Source: JAVBLK01 sp031553565
Lineage (GTDB): Bacteria; Bacillota; Clostridia; Christensenellales; DUVY01
Length of the DNA: 9,455 bases
Assembly: GCA_031553565.1 (NCBI GenBank)
Contig: JAVBLK010000043.1
Coordinates: 1-9,455 of the forward strand
Direction: 5' to 3'
The notes beneath the pieces were generated by a model. It saw nothing but the letters and a program-made list of their open reading frames with translations. It had not been told where the DNA came from and searched no databases. This document shows positions 1 through 6,840 of this stretch, one piece after another. Position 1 is the first letter of the stretch; every line of letters starts with the position of its first letter. The position numbers and the translations under genes were made by a program.

Positions 1-150
1 AAAGGATTTGCGCCCGCAGAATAAGGCGAAAGCTTATTATCCCTATTTTCTTTTCCCCTCGCCGGTTTCTTTCGACGGTTCTTGCGCACGCCCGCACAAA
101 GAAAAAGGCGAAAGATTTAAGGGCGAAGCAATCCAGTCCACCGCCCCGCC

Positions 151-270
151 GTCATTGCGAGGAGCATGCGACGAAGCAATCCAGTTTCATGCCTTTTCCT
201 TGGATTGCCGCGTCGCCGCCGATGCCGTTCTCTCTCGGCAAAATGACCGGCGGCGGCTCCTCGCAATGAC
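151..270. repeat. 120-bp palindromic intergenic element, copy 1
   Basis: The ends are a perfect 15-bp inverted repeat, GTCATTGCGAGGAGC (151-165) against GCTCCTCGCAATGAC (256-270). Inside it GCAATCCA (about 175-182) faces TGGATTGC (201-208), so a branched hairpin can form. Elements with ends of this kind (GTCATTGCGAGGAGC with GAAGCAATCC) are, from general familiarity, common dispersed intergenic repeats in bacterial genomes. I cannot assign a named family. No transposase is present, so if mobile it would be a non-autonomous REP- or MITE-like element. Confidence 0.8.
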
Positions 271-364
271 AACCGCTGCCGTGTTCCGCCTGAAGGCAAA
301 GGATTTGCGCCCGCAGAAAAAGGCGAAAGATTTAAGGGCGAAGCAATCCAGTCCACCGCCCCGC

Positions 365-484
365 GTCATTGCGAGGAGCCTGCGACGAAGCAATCCAGTT
401 TCATGCCTTTTCCCTGGATTGCCGCGTCGCCGCCGATGCCGTTCTCTCACGGCAATGTAACCGGCGGCGGCTCCTCGCAATGAC
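365..484. repeat. 120-bp palindromic intergenic element, copy 2
   Basis: This is the second copy of the element at 151-270, with the same length and the same perfect 15-bp terminal inverted repeat (365-379 against 470-484). It differs by a few substitutions in the centre. The two copies lie 214 bp apart inside the larger tandem unit. They therefore most likely arose by duplication of the whole unit, not by two independent insertions. Confidence 0.8.
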
Positions 485-552
485 AACCGCTGCCGTGTTC
501 CGCCTTAAAGCGAAAGATTTGCGCCCGCTTAAAGAAAAAGGCGATATCCAAA

Positions 553-692
553 CGCAGCCCGTATCACGCCCCTTAATTTAAGGGCGGGAAAGGGGTGTCA
601 GACGGGCAGCAGGCGGCAAACAGCCGACAGGAGCGTATTCGGAAATACGTGACTTAGGCGGTTTGACGCGCGCAGCCCGTATCACGCCCCTT
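553..692. repeat. Pair of 22-bp direct repeats flanking the inner part of the inverted repeat
   Basis: The 22 bases at 553-574, starting CGCAGCCCGTATCACG, recur identically at 671-692. The right copy overlaps the right arm of the 577-705 inverted repeat, and the left copy ends just before its left arm. The left copy together with the start of the left arm can also form a small hairpin (GCCCCTTAA / TTTAAGGGC, with one bulged base). A direct repeat around part of a foldback could mark a duplication or an insertion event. Confidence 0.75.
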
Positions 693-705
693 TCCCGCCC
701 TTAAA
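577..705. repeat. 129-bp inverted repeat (foldback) ending over the spoIIE stop codon
   Basis: The arms TTTAAGGGCGGGAAAGGGG (577-595) and CCCCTTTCCCGCCCTTAAA (687-705) are perfect 19-bp complements. Complementarity continues imperfectly inward for about 30 more bases (ACGGGC, GCG, CAAAC and GCC blocks). The centre is a separate hairpin, CGTATT (634-639), loop CGGA, AATACG (644-649). The whole can fold as one long stem. The outer right arm overlaps the end of spoIIE, and the TAA stop (701-703) lies inside it. As a transcript from spoIIE it would be a large 3' hairpin. It has no U-run, so it is not a standard intrinsic terminator, although it could protect or end the message. Confidence 0.8.
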
Positions 706-3025
706 CACTGATGAAGATACGCGCGGCCAAAACGCTCATATCATCGTGCGGTGCGTGCCGGTCGGCCTTTACCGCGTATTCCAAAAGCTCGTTGCACAGG
801 GTCTGGGGGTTGGCCGTGCGGACGTTGTTCAAAAAGTTGACATAGTCCTGTTCGGACTGGAACACGTCGGTTATGCCGTCCGTATTCAGCACCACCATAT
901 CGCCGTTCTGTATGATCTTCCGCGCGATGATCGGCCTGACCTCGTCAAGCGCGCCTAAGGGGAGGCTGCCGCCGCTCAGCATTTCGGCCTCGTTCTTGCG
1001 TTTTATCGCGCCGAACGGGCTGCCGATCTTGATAAAGTCGCACGCGCCCTCCCTCAGGTCCATCACGCAGATATCGAGGGCGGCAAAGTTCTCGTCCGCG
1101 CCGATATTAAGGAGCTTGTTGACGCTGTACAGGATTATCTCGTTGTCAAAGCCCGCGCGGTAGAAGTTTTCGATCAATGAGACCGCCAGCGCGGCCAGGC
1201 TCTCGGCTTTTTCGCCGCTGCCCATGCCGTCGCACAGCGCCATCATGAATTTGTCCTCGCCTATCTTGATAAAGCTGTGCGTGTCGCCGCTGACGCTGTT
1301 GCCCCCCTTTGGGGTCAGCGCGCTGCCGAACACCACGTCGTAACGCGGCGCGGTGATCAGCTTGATGACGGTAAAGCCCGCCCTGGGCGCGGCCTCCATC
1401 CCCGTTATCAGCATCGCGCCGCCGGTGACCTCCGACACGGCTTTAAGCAGCTTATCCTTGTTGAACGTATTGGTCTGTATGATCAGCGTCGCCTCCGGCG
1501 CGCCGTCACGCTCCGCCCCGATCACGCACTCGCTGCAAATTATGTCGCGGTATGACAGCTCCTCCATCAGCCGCTTCTCGCGTGAGCGGTCAAAGCTTAA
1601 GGGCGTCTCCACGCTGTGCGCCATGCCCTCCATGATCCGCGCCACGCCGCCGAAGCTTTGGCCGATGATCACGCGGCCGGCGTCCATGTTGGAGACCGAG
1701 CCGGCGTAGGAGCGGTACTGCGCTATTTTGCCGTTCAGCGCGGACAAAAGCCCCGACGTGCGCTTACAGCGCGTTGTAATGGCCGCAGGAAGGTCGATAA
1801 GCGTCGCCTTGCCTTTATGTATACCTTTCTCTATCGTGTCAGAGAACGCCTTCAGCGTGTCGTCACGACGGTCGCGGTGGCAGAAATTCCGCTCGGCGCA
1901 GTCAAAGCAATACTCGCCGGGTATCTCGTCCGCCAGCACCGCTTTCGCCTGCTCCACGGGCATCACGCCCTTTACCATATTGCCGAACACCTGCTCCATC
2001 TCGCTGAATACGCCGGCGATACTGCCGATCTTTTTGGCGGTGTCGCGCCGGTTGCGGTTGATCATGTAACGCACCGCGGACTTGTCGTGCGCGCCCGTAA
2101 GATATCCCGAAAGCGCCGCCACGGCCCTTTGCGGCACCGCCATGAACCCGGCGCAGCCTATCACCGTGCAAACAGCCGTGAACAGCGAATAGTCGCCGTA
2201 GGCCTTGAAATACAGCCCGAACGCCAGGTCGGCGATCACGACCGCGCCCGCGGCGAACCAGCGGCTGGCGCCAGTGAAGATATTGGCAAGCAGCGCCATC
2301 AGTGTGAACGCGCCTATATACAGCGGCTGCCCCGTCGCTATCCCCGCGCCAAGGCCCATTGCCGCCGCCGCGGCAAACGACGCGCCGCCGCCCGCAGAGC
2401 TCATCGTTATAAGGATCAAAAACGGCGCGGCTATACGCACCAGCTCCAGCGGCCCCAGGTTTATTACCGCCATGCCGCAGGACAGCGCGGTAAGGACGAT
2501 CCCTGCGCACGCCGTTTCCGCGGCGTTCAGCTTGTACTTTAGGCCGCGCAATATCACGCTTTTTAACAGGGAGGCCGCCGCGTACATAAAGATCAGGCCG
2601 AATACGACCGTCAGCACGGTATTCAAAACCCCGGCCTTATTGATCAGCGAGACCGCGATAAAGCCCGCCTGGCTGACGGCGGCGTATACCAGCATCTGCA
2701 GGATCATGATAGGCTTTTTCAGCCGTATATGCGTCAGCTGCGCCGCCAACAGGACGCCCGCCGTCACAGCGGCCGAAAGCAGCGACGACAGCGACGGCGA
2801 GGCCGCGACGCCCGCCGCGATGTACAGCGGGCAAAGGACCAGCAGGCTCTGCCCCGAGAACACCAGCGCAAAGAAAAAGCCGAACGCGAACGGATATATC
2901 CCCTCGGAAAGCGGCGCCTTGAAAAGCAGGAACATAAGCACGAAGTACGCCGCGTACTTGATCGCCGACTTATATGTAATATTGTATTTTTTCTTGAAAC
3001 TCAGCGAAGCCGCCGCTTTTTCCAT
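701..3025 (-). CDS. spoIIE: Stage II sporulation protein E (SpoIIE), PP2C-type phosphatase
   Basis: 774 aa from the ATG at 3025. SpoIIE is a membrane phosphatase of the asymmetric division septum that dephosphorylates SpoIIAA, which leads to release and activation of sigma F in the forespore; it also interacts with FtsZ. Residues ~20-320 are very hydrophobic, with about ten potential membrane helices. A middle region follows with a Cys cluster (C373, C376, C382, C420) as in family members. The C-terminal PP2C domain (about 565-774) carries SGDT (D581), DGMGSG (D599), NTDG (D716) and HDD (D761/D762). The spacing closely matches the catalytic aspartates D610, D628, D746 and D795 of Bacillus subtilis SpoIIE. 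Length is slightly below that protein (827 aa). An in-frame GTG at 3067 would add 14 residues but has no ribosome binding site, so the ATG was chosen. The stop codon lies in an inverted-repeat arm. tilS, hpt and ftsH, often near spoIIE, are not visible downstream. Confidence 0.96.
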   Translation of the reverse strand: MEKAAASLSFKKKYNITYKSAIKYAAYFVLMFLLFKAPLSEGIYPFAFGFFFALVFSGQSLLVLCPLYIAAGVAASPSLSSLLSAAVTAGVLLAAQLTHIRLKKPIMILQMLVYAAVSQAGFIAVSLINKAGVLNTVLTVVFGLIFMYAAASLLKSVILRGLKYKLNAAETACAGIVLTALSCGMAVINLGPLELVRIAAPFLILITMSSAGGGASFAAAAAMGLGAGIATGQPLYIGAFTLMALLANIFTGASRWFAAGAVVIADLAFGLYFKAYGDYSLFTAVCTVIGCAGFMAVPQRAVAALSGYLTGAHDKSAVRYMINRNRRDTAKKIGSIAGVFSEMEQVFGNMVKGVMPVEQAKAVLADEIPGEYCFDCAERNFCHRDRRDDTLKAFSDTIEKGIHKGKATLIDLPAAITTRCKRTSGLLSALNGKIAQYRSYAGSVSNMDAGRVIIGQSFGGVARIMEGMAHSVETPLSFDRSREKRLMEELSYRDIICSECVIGAERDGAPEATLIIQTNTFNKDKLLKAVSEVTGGAMLITGMEAAPRAGFTVIKLITAPRYDVVFGSALTPKGGNSVSGDTHSFIKIGEDKFMMALCDGMGSGEKAESLAALAVSLIENFYRAGFDNEIILYSVNKLLNIGADENFAALDICVMDLREGACDFIKIGSPFGAIKRKNEAEMLSGGSLPLGALDEVRPIIARKIIQNGDMVVLNTDGITDVFQSEQDYVNFLNNVRTANPQTLCNELLEYAVKADRHAPHDDMSVLAARIFISV

Positions 3026-3034
3026 ATAGAAAAA

Positions 3035-3041
3035 CCGCCTT
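3035..3041 (-). promoter_or_regulatory. spoIIE ribosome binding site (decides the start)
   Basis: On the minus strand AAGGCGG lies 9 nt before the ATG at 3025. It matches AAGGAGG at six of seven bases. No comparable site precedes the upstream in-frame GTG at 3067. Confidence 0.6.
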
Positions 3042-3133
3042 AATAACTCTTTCCATAATCCCCGCACCGGTTTAAAATCTTACGGATTATCCCGTATCGA
3101 TAAAAACGTCCGGGCGGGCGCAATGGTAACAGA

Positions 3134-3178
3134 ATTATAAGGCGGTCCTATATAAATATATCTTATTGTTTTGTCGAA
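3134..3178 (-). promoter_or_regulatory. Putative Spo0A-activated sigma-A promoter of spoIIE
   Basis: On the minus strand a perfect TATAAT lies at 3139-3134, about 110 nt upstream of the spoIIE ATG. There is no good TTGACA at 17 bp (the hexamer there is GATATA). A perfect 0A box, TGTCGAA, is present at 3172-3178 (plus-strand reading). It falls at about -45 to -51 relative to a start site placed from the -10 box. This resembles the sigma-A promoters of spoIIG and spoIIE in Bacillus, which lack a well-placed -35 and need phosphorylated Spo0A bound near the -35 region. I see only one clear 0A box. A leader of about 100 nt without a gene follows. Confidence 0.55.
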
Positions 3179-3216
3179 AAAGTATTTTTTCCGATAAGAT
3201 CAAGCCGCGCTACGGT

Positions 3217-3663
3217 TTATGCAACGCCGTTGTCTTTCACAACGGGCGCTTTCCTGACCCGGGCGAAAAAACATGCCGTGACAGCCGCAACAGATGTGAC
3301 AAGCAATAATACCGCGATCACAACGATGATCCCGAACTTTGTAGGGTCGCCGAACATAACGATACCTTGGAGTTTATCTACGACTGATCCGATCGTTGCG
3401 GGCGGACTCAGCGCAAAAAGGCCAAGGGCCGCAACTGGTAGCATTGCGATGGCTACGGGCATATAATCGTTGTCAAAGAAGAATAAGACTCCTTCGCCAA
3501 TTATAGCAAGCGCCAAAAACACGACTACCCACGGCATTATAAGGCCGTCTGTCGACGTCGCATAAACCAAATAAACGATAAGCGTCGCAATGCTTAAAGC
3601 AAAAACGGCAAGCCCGATAAAAGCGCCAACGGTTTTATTCCGGCATAAATTCACAAAATACAT
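3217..3663 (-). CDS. Small four-helix membrane protein of unknown function
   Basis: 148 aa. I do not recognise the family. Four hydrophobic segments can be seen at about 12-35, 42-63, 67-86 and 110-133. A Lys/Arg-containing N-terminus (RNK) and a basic C-terminal tail (ARVRKAPVVKD) suggest that both ends are cytoplasmic. The short segment between helices 3 and 4 (about 87-109) may face outside. The ATG is 3 nt after the GH3 stop codon, and its ribosome binding site (AAGGGGG, about 9 nt upstream) lies in the end of the GH3 gene, so the two are almost certainly cotranscribed and probably translationally coupled. Likely roles are as a partner, stabiliser or small transporter-like companion of the GH3, but this is only inferred from position. 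No clear terminator follows before the spoIIE promoter. Confidence 0.8.
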   Translation of the reverse strand: MYFVNLCRNKTVGAFIGLAVFALSIATLIVYLVYATSTDGLIMPWVVVFLALAIIGEGVLFFFDNDYMPVAIAMLPVAALGLFALSPPATIGSVVDKLQGIVMFGDPTKFGIIVVIAVLLLVTSVAAVTACFFARVRKAPVVKDNGVA

Positions 3664-3666
3664 TTC

Positions 3667-6600
3667 TTATTCCCCCTTCGCCTTATATTGATTATATTTC
3701 GATATGCCGAACACAACCAAGGCAGCTGCCGCCATTATTATCGTGACACTCATTACTGCATATGTCATGATCTGCCAAACCGGCGTCACTAACACAACAG
3801 TGCTGACCTTATTTACCGCAGCAGAACGTGAAAGCGCGTAGATAGAATTCTTGACAGCGCCCCTCAAACAGCTCAAAAGATAGCCGTCGTCAGTTGCTTT
3901 TATGGCTTTGACGATTTCGCCGCCGCCCTTTGCTTCACCGTCAAGACAATAGACGTCTGTCCCGGCTGTAATGGATGCGGTATAATGAGATTTGTATCCG
4001 CTTAATGCGCCGGAGGAAGCGTCAGTCATGACCTGTCCGATAAATCCCCATTCCTCGCGAAGCACAGTAACAGACAGCTCCGGACAGCTGGATGAATAGC
4101 TGACGCCCTGGCGGTTGAACGCCTGCATGATCGCCTTAACCTTTCCTTTTCTGACAGCTCCCTCAAAACCTCTTAGCGATCCTTCGCGGAAGGCTTGCTC
4201 GTTATAGAAAGTGCTGACGCCCTGACGATAGGTTTCCTGGTCGTTTGCGGTAAAGTGCTTTATCTGTCCCAGTATACCCAATTTTTCCATCGCCGGCAAT
4301 TCTATCGCACTGACTAAATAGCTAAGGTTTGCGTCCTCGCTGTAATATTCGGCCTGCCGCCCGCCGAAAGGCGTACGGTGGAGGTTGCCGCCCCCGGTCG
4401 CTATAAGAGTTTGATTCAAATATAGCGCCTCGTTTGCCATCAGAGTACCGCGATTCTCCATCAGCTCCTTGTTGAACGTGCATGTAAGCAGCGATGTGTA
4501 CAAGCATGCCCAGAGCTGGTTCTTTGTATATACGCCGTCAGGCAAAACGTACTCTGCGGGAAAACATGTTTCGCCAACGCCCTGACAGCCGTCGCCGACT
4601 GCCTTTTCAGGAAGATGGATTGGATCGCCCACAGGCTTGTTCCCGAAATTATTACCCGTCATTTTGCCGAGTTCCTCAAGAGAAAATTGATCAATGAATT
4701 TTTCCCACTGCGCGTCCGCGTCTTTCTCTACGCCGTCTACGGTATATTTACCGGAGTACGGAACGTCTTTCATGTCTACAAAGGGTATGTGATTATTGAC
4801 ACCTTTCCAGCTATTACTCTTTCCCTGCGCGTATTCACTTGTTGAAGGCGCGTTGGCAGGTTTCGTGTAATAATCGCCCTGTAAAAGCGTTTCCATCTCC
4901 TCGCCAAGCAACTTGGCCTGCACGGGAGCTGTGGGGAACGTTGCTTCCCAATCCGACCTGGTCAGATAGGTGACTGAATTTCCCGCCCAATAATTTAAGT
5001 CCATCTTTGCGAACTGGTTGGTGACCTCTTTGCCGTTCGCTCCGTACTTATAAGTAGTCGTATCTAAGGCCATAGTCCATTTATGGGTTTTGTTTGCGCC
5101 TACGGTTACGGGCGTGCCCTCATGGTCAATAAGGCCGGCGGTAAAGTTCTGCGCGGCCAAAACATTGTTGACCGCGTCGTGAGCATCGCTGCCCACTGCA
5201 AAATAATAATCGCCTGCCGTCAGCACATAACCTTTTGTCCCGATGTAATCGTAGCTTGCAAACAGATACTCGTCAACCTTTATCTCAAGCGTTTCGCTTC
5301 CGCCAACAGGTAGTACACCTGTCTTGCCGAACCCGACCAACGTAATGGCCGACTTTTCGATTTTGTGCTCCTCTGACTTTTCATACTCGCCGTACGGCGT
5401 ATTTACATAAAGCTGTGCGGAACATTTTCCGGGTTTTGCGCCGGTGTTTTCCACCTTTACTTTTACAGTATATATATTATCGGCGGATTTTGGTGAAACA
5501 CTCTCAATAGTTTGACTAAACGTCGTATATGAGAGACCGAACCCGAAAGGATAGCACATCTCTTTCGCATAATCCCATGTCGAGCCGAAGAACGAGCCTG
5601 CGCCTGATTTGGCATTCCCTGCGTTATTCATGATTGCATCGGCGTATCTCGTCTCGTAGTATTTATAGCCGATGTAGATGCTTTCGGCTTGTACGGTAAC
5701 GTAATCCGTATCCCCTGTGGGATCCTTTATAATACCGCTGTTTCTGATGCTGCTTGCATTAGCCCATTTGGGCGTATTCCCGCAAGCATTTACGATGGCC
5801 GGCGATGACAAAGAATTCGCGGCAAAAGTGCTGACCAGTCTTCCGGAAGGGTTTGTTGCGCCGGTCAGGACATTGACGACGCCTGTAAAGCCTTTCAATC
5901 CGGGCGTGCCGATAAACAGGCAGGCATCCACATTGTAATTGTCAAGCCATCCGAGTTCCATCTGGTAATTTGTGTTAATCAGAACGATTATTTTACCAAA
6001 TCCCTCGTCCTTGACCATTTGGAGCATATCTTTTTCTCTCTGCACCAGCGATAAAGAACTTACATAATCGCCTTGGCCTGTACCGCCCGGTTTGACGTCA
6101 CGTTCTTTGACGAACATGTCGTTCCCTTCCGCGCCCTCGCGATAAAGCATGACAACAGCTACCTGCTTATAATTCAACCACGAAGCACGAATGGCGGGGG
6201 TATAGAAGTTTAGCGGCTGCTCCCTTCTTACTGCCGTACCCTTTTCTGTTCCCAGCGACATTTCTCCTGCCAGATAGGCATCAAAAAGAACTTGATTGAT
6301 TTCAAAACCTGCTGTTTTCAACGCCTGATCAAGACTAACGCGAAGTTCGGGATTATATACATGTGATTTTGCGCCCGCAGCCATTGTTTTGTATAGAGGA
6401 GAAACAGTAGACATGCCGAACAACGTAACCTTACGCTCTGTCGGCAGAAGCGGCAATGCGTTATTACTGTTTTTTAGAAGGACAGCGCCTTCCTCCGCCT
6501 CTTTGACTGTTTGCGCATACGCAGCGTCCTCAAGCTTTAATAAGTTTTCAACATTCAGCTCGCCAAATGTGGATTTGTAGTATTCAGGCCCCTCTTCGCC

Positions 6601-6744
6601 CACATTCTTGCTTGTTTGAATGCTGAAAAAAGAATTAATGGTTGCCGCATTGTCAACCAACACTAGCGTCGCCAGCACTGCAAATACCATTATAGCGCTG
6701 AGCAAACCGGCCAGCCCACGCCAAAGTCCTACCTTCTTAAGCAT
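3667..6744 (-). CDS. Membrane-anchored, circularly permuted glycoside hydrolase family 3 (beta-glucosidase-like)
   Basis: 1025 aa. GH3 enzymes are retaining glycosidases, mostly beta-glucosidases or beta-xylosidases, acting on non-reducing ends. Domain order is reversed from the common one. After a membrane helix (about 8-30) comes the alpha/beta sandwich domain (about 70-410, with EGAVLLKN at 85-92 and GAEGND at 204-209, where E206 is the acid/base candidate), ending in YPFGFGLSYTTF (399-409). An FnIII-like domain (about 424-520) and a linker with NQF...LNYW...RSDW (576-599) follow. The catalytic barrel (about 685-975) is last, with GDGCQGVG (D718), GGRQAEYYSED (794-804), KHFTANDQE (829-837) and the nucleophile candidate D908 in VMTDAS. 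A second helix (about 986-1014) precedes a basic tail, so the body should face outside. Permuted GH3 enzymes are known in Ruminococcus albus and Butyrivibrio. The nucleophile is usually followed by Trp, but here by Ala. An in-frame TTG at 6819 was rejected. Substrate is unknown. Confidence 0.93.
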   Translation of the reverse strand: MLKKVGLWRGLAGLLSAIMVFAVLATLVLVDNAATINSFFSIQTSKNVGEEGPEYYKSTFGELNVENLLKLEDAAYAQTVKEAEEGAVLLKNSNNALPLLPTERKVTLFGMSTVSPLYKTMAAGAKSHVYNPELRVSLDQALKTAGFEINQVLFDAYLAGEMSLGTEKGTAVRREQPLNFYTPAIRASWLNYKQVAVVMLYREGAEGNDMFVKERDVKPGGTGQGDYVSSLSLVQREKDMLQMVKDEGFGKIIVLINTNYQMELGWLDNYNVDACLFIGTPGLKGFTGVVNVLTGATNPSGRLVSTFAANSLSSPAIVNACGNTPKWANASSIRNSGIIKDPTGDTDYVTVQAESIYIGYKYYETRYADAIMNNAGNAKSGAGSFFGSTWDYAKEMCYPFGFGLSYTTFSQTIESVSPKSADNIYTVKVKVENTGAKPGKCSAQLYVNTPYGEYEKSEEHKIEKSAITLVGFGKTGVLPVGGSETLEIKVDEYLFASYDYIGTKGYVLTAGDYYFAVGSDAHDAVNNVLAAQNFTAGLIDHEGTPVTVGANKTHKWTMALDTTTYKYGANGKEVTNQFAKMDLNYWAGNSVTYLTRSDWEATFPTAPVQAKLLGEEMETLLQGDYYTKPANAPSTSEYAQGKSNSWKGVNNHIPFVDMKDVPYSGKYTVDGVEKDADAQWEKFIDQFSLEELGKMTGNNFGNKPVGDPIHLPEKAVGDGCQGVGETCFPAEYVLPDGVYTKNQLWACLYTSLLTCTFNKELMENRGTLMANEALYLNQTLIATGGGNLHRTPFGGRQAEYYSEDANLSYLVSAIELPAMEKLGILGQIKHFTANDQETYRQGVSTFYNEQAFREGSLRGFEGAVRKGKVKAIMQAFNRQGVSYSSSCPELSVTVLREEWGFIGQVMTDASSGALSGYKSHYTASITAGTDVYCLDGEAKGGGEIVKAIKATDDGYLLSCLRGAVKNSIYALSRSAAVNKVSTVVLVTPVWQIMTYAVMSVTIIMAAAALVVFGISKYNQYKAKGE

Positions 6745-6748
6745 TTTC

Positions 6749-6755
6749 TCTCCTT
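6749..6755 (-). promoter_or_regulatory. GH3 ribosome binding site (decides the start)
   Basis: On the minus strand AAGGAGA lies just upstream of the ATG at 6744, inside the longer AAAGGAGAGA. The AGGAG core is 5 nt from the start codon. This near-perfect site fixes the start. The TTG-initiated extension to 6819 would run through a stem-loop and has no such site. Confidence 0.8.
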
Positions 6756-6785
6756 TATATTTCCATATTTTAATGGCCGATATTA

Positions 6786-6813
6786 CCGGACGCCCGATTT
6801 TTCGGGCGTCCGG
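6786..6813 (-). terminator. Intercistronic stem-loop, terminator-like but without a U-run
   Basis: CCGGACGCCCGA (6786-6797) and TCGGGCGTCCGG (6802-6813) form a perfect 12-bp GC-rich stem closed by a TTTT loop. It sits in the 96-nt gap between the lipoprotein stop (6841) and the GH3 start (6744). In the direction of transcription the bases after the stem are TAATATCGG, not a U-run, and there is no U-run on the other strand either. It is therefore more likely an attenuating or message-stabilising stem setting relative expression of the two genes than a strong intrinsic terminator. Confidence 0.5.
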
Positions 6814-6840
6814 GAGCAAAATAATTCGTTACTTTAGCTG

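Larger units (their letters stand above)
101..533. repeat. Tandem duplication of a ~215-bp intergenic unit
   Basis: Two nearly identical direct copies lie head to tail, 101-315 and 316-533. Both start with GAAAAAGGCGAAAGATTTAA and run through the same palindromic element to a GATTTGCGCCCGC segment. A further partial copy starts at 534, and the first ~30 bases of the window match 297-330, so the array may continue to the left. The copies differ by scattered substitutions and one- or two-base indels. The motif GAAGCAATCCAGT occurs four times (from about 125, 172, 340 and 387). Open frames crossing this region exist only because the repeat is GC-rich, and they show no protein-like sequence. The region lies downstream of the spoIIE stop codon. 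Confidence 0.9.

Noticed and set aside
101..533. CRISPR array
   Set aside because: There are only two long units with conserved interiors, no short repeats with unique spacers, and no cas genes.
8..581. Open frames on both strands in the repeat region (for example 8-460 plus, 187-486 minus, 369-581 plus)
   Set aside because: They are GC-rich read-throughs of the tandem repeat; the translated segments repeat the same Arg-rich low-complexity sequence and have no convincing ribosome binding site.
1616..2542. 308-codon plus-strand frame opposite spoIIE
   Set aside because: It is Arg/His/Ala-rich shadow coding of the high-GC spoIIE gene, whose minus-strand frame has full family motifs.
2205..3029. 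274-codon plus-strand frame opposite the spoIIE membrane region
   Set aside because: It is antisense to the hydrophobic segments of spoIIE; no family resemblance and it overlaps a certain gene entirely.
3026..3067. Upstream GTG start for spoIIE
   Set aside because: No ribosome binding site precedes it, whereas AAGGCGG lies at a good distance before the ATG at 3025, and the protein already has a proper N-terminus from there.
6745..6819. Upstream TTG start for the GH3
   Set aside because: The extension would run through the intercistronic stem-loop and precede the basic-hydrophobic N-terminus; the ATG at 6744 has a near-perfect AAGGAGA.
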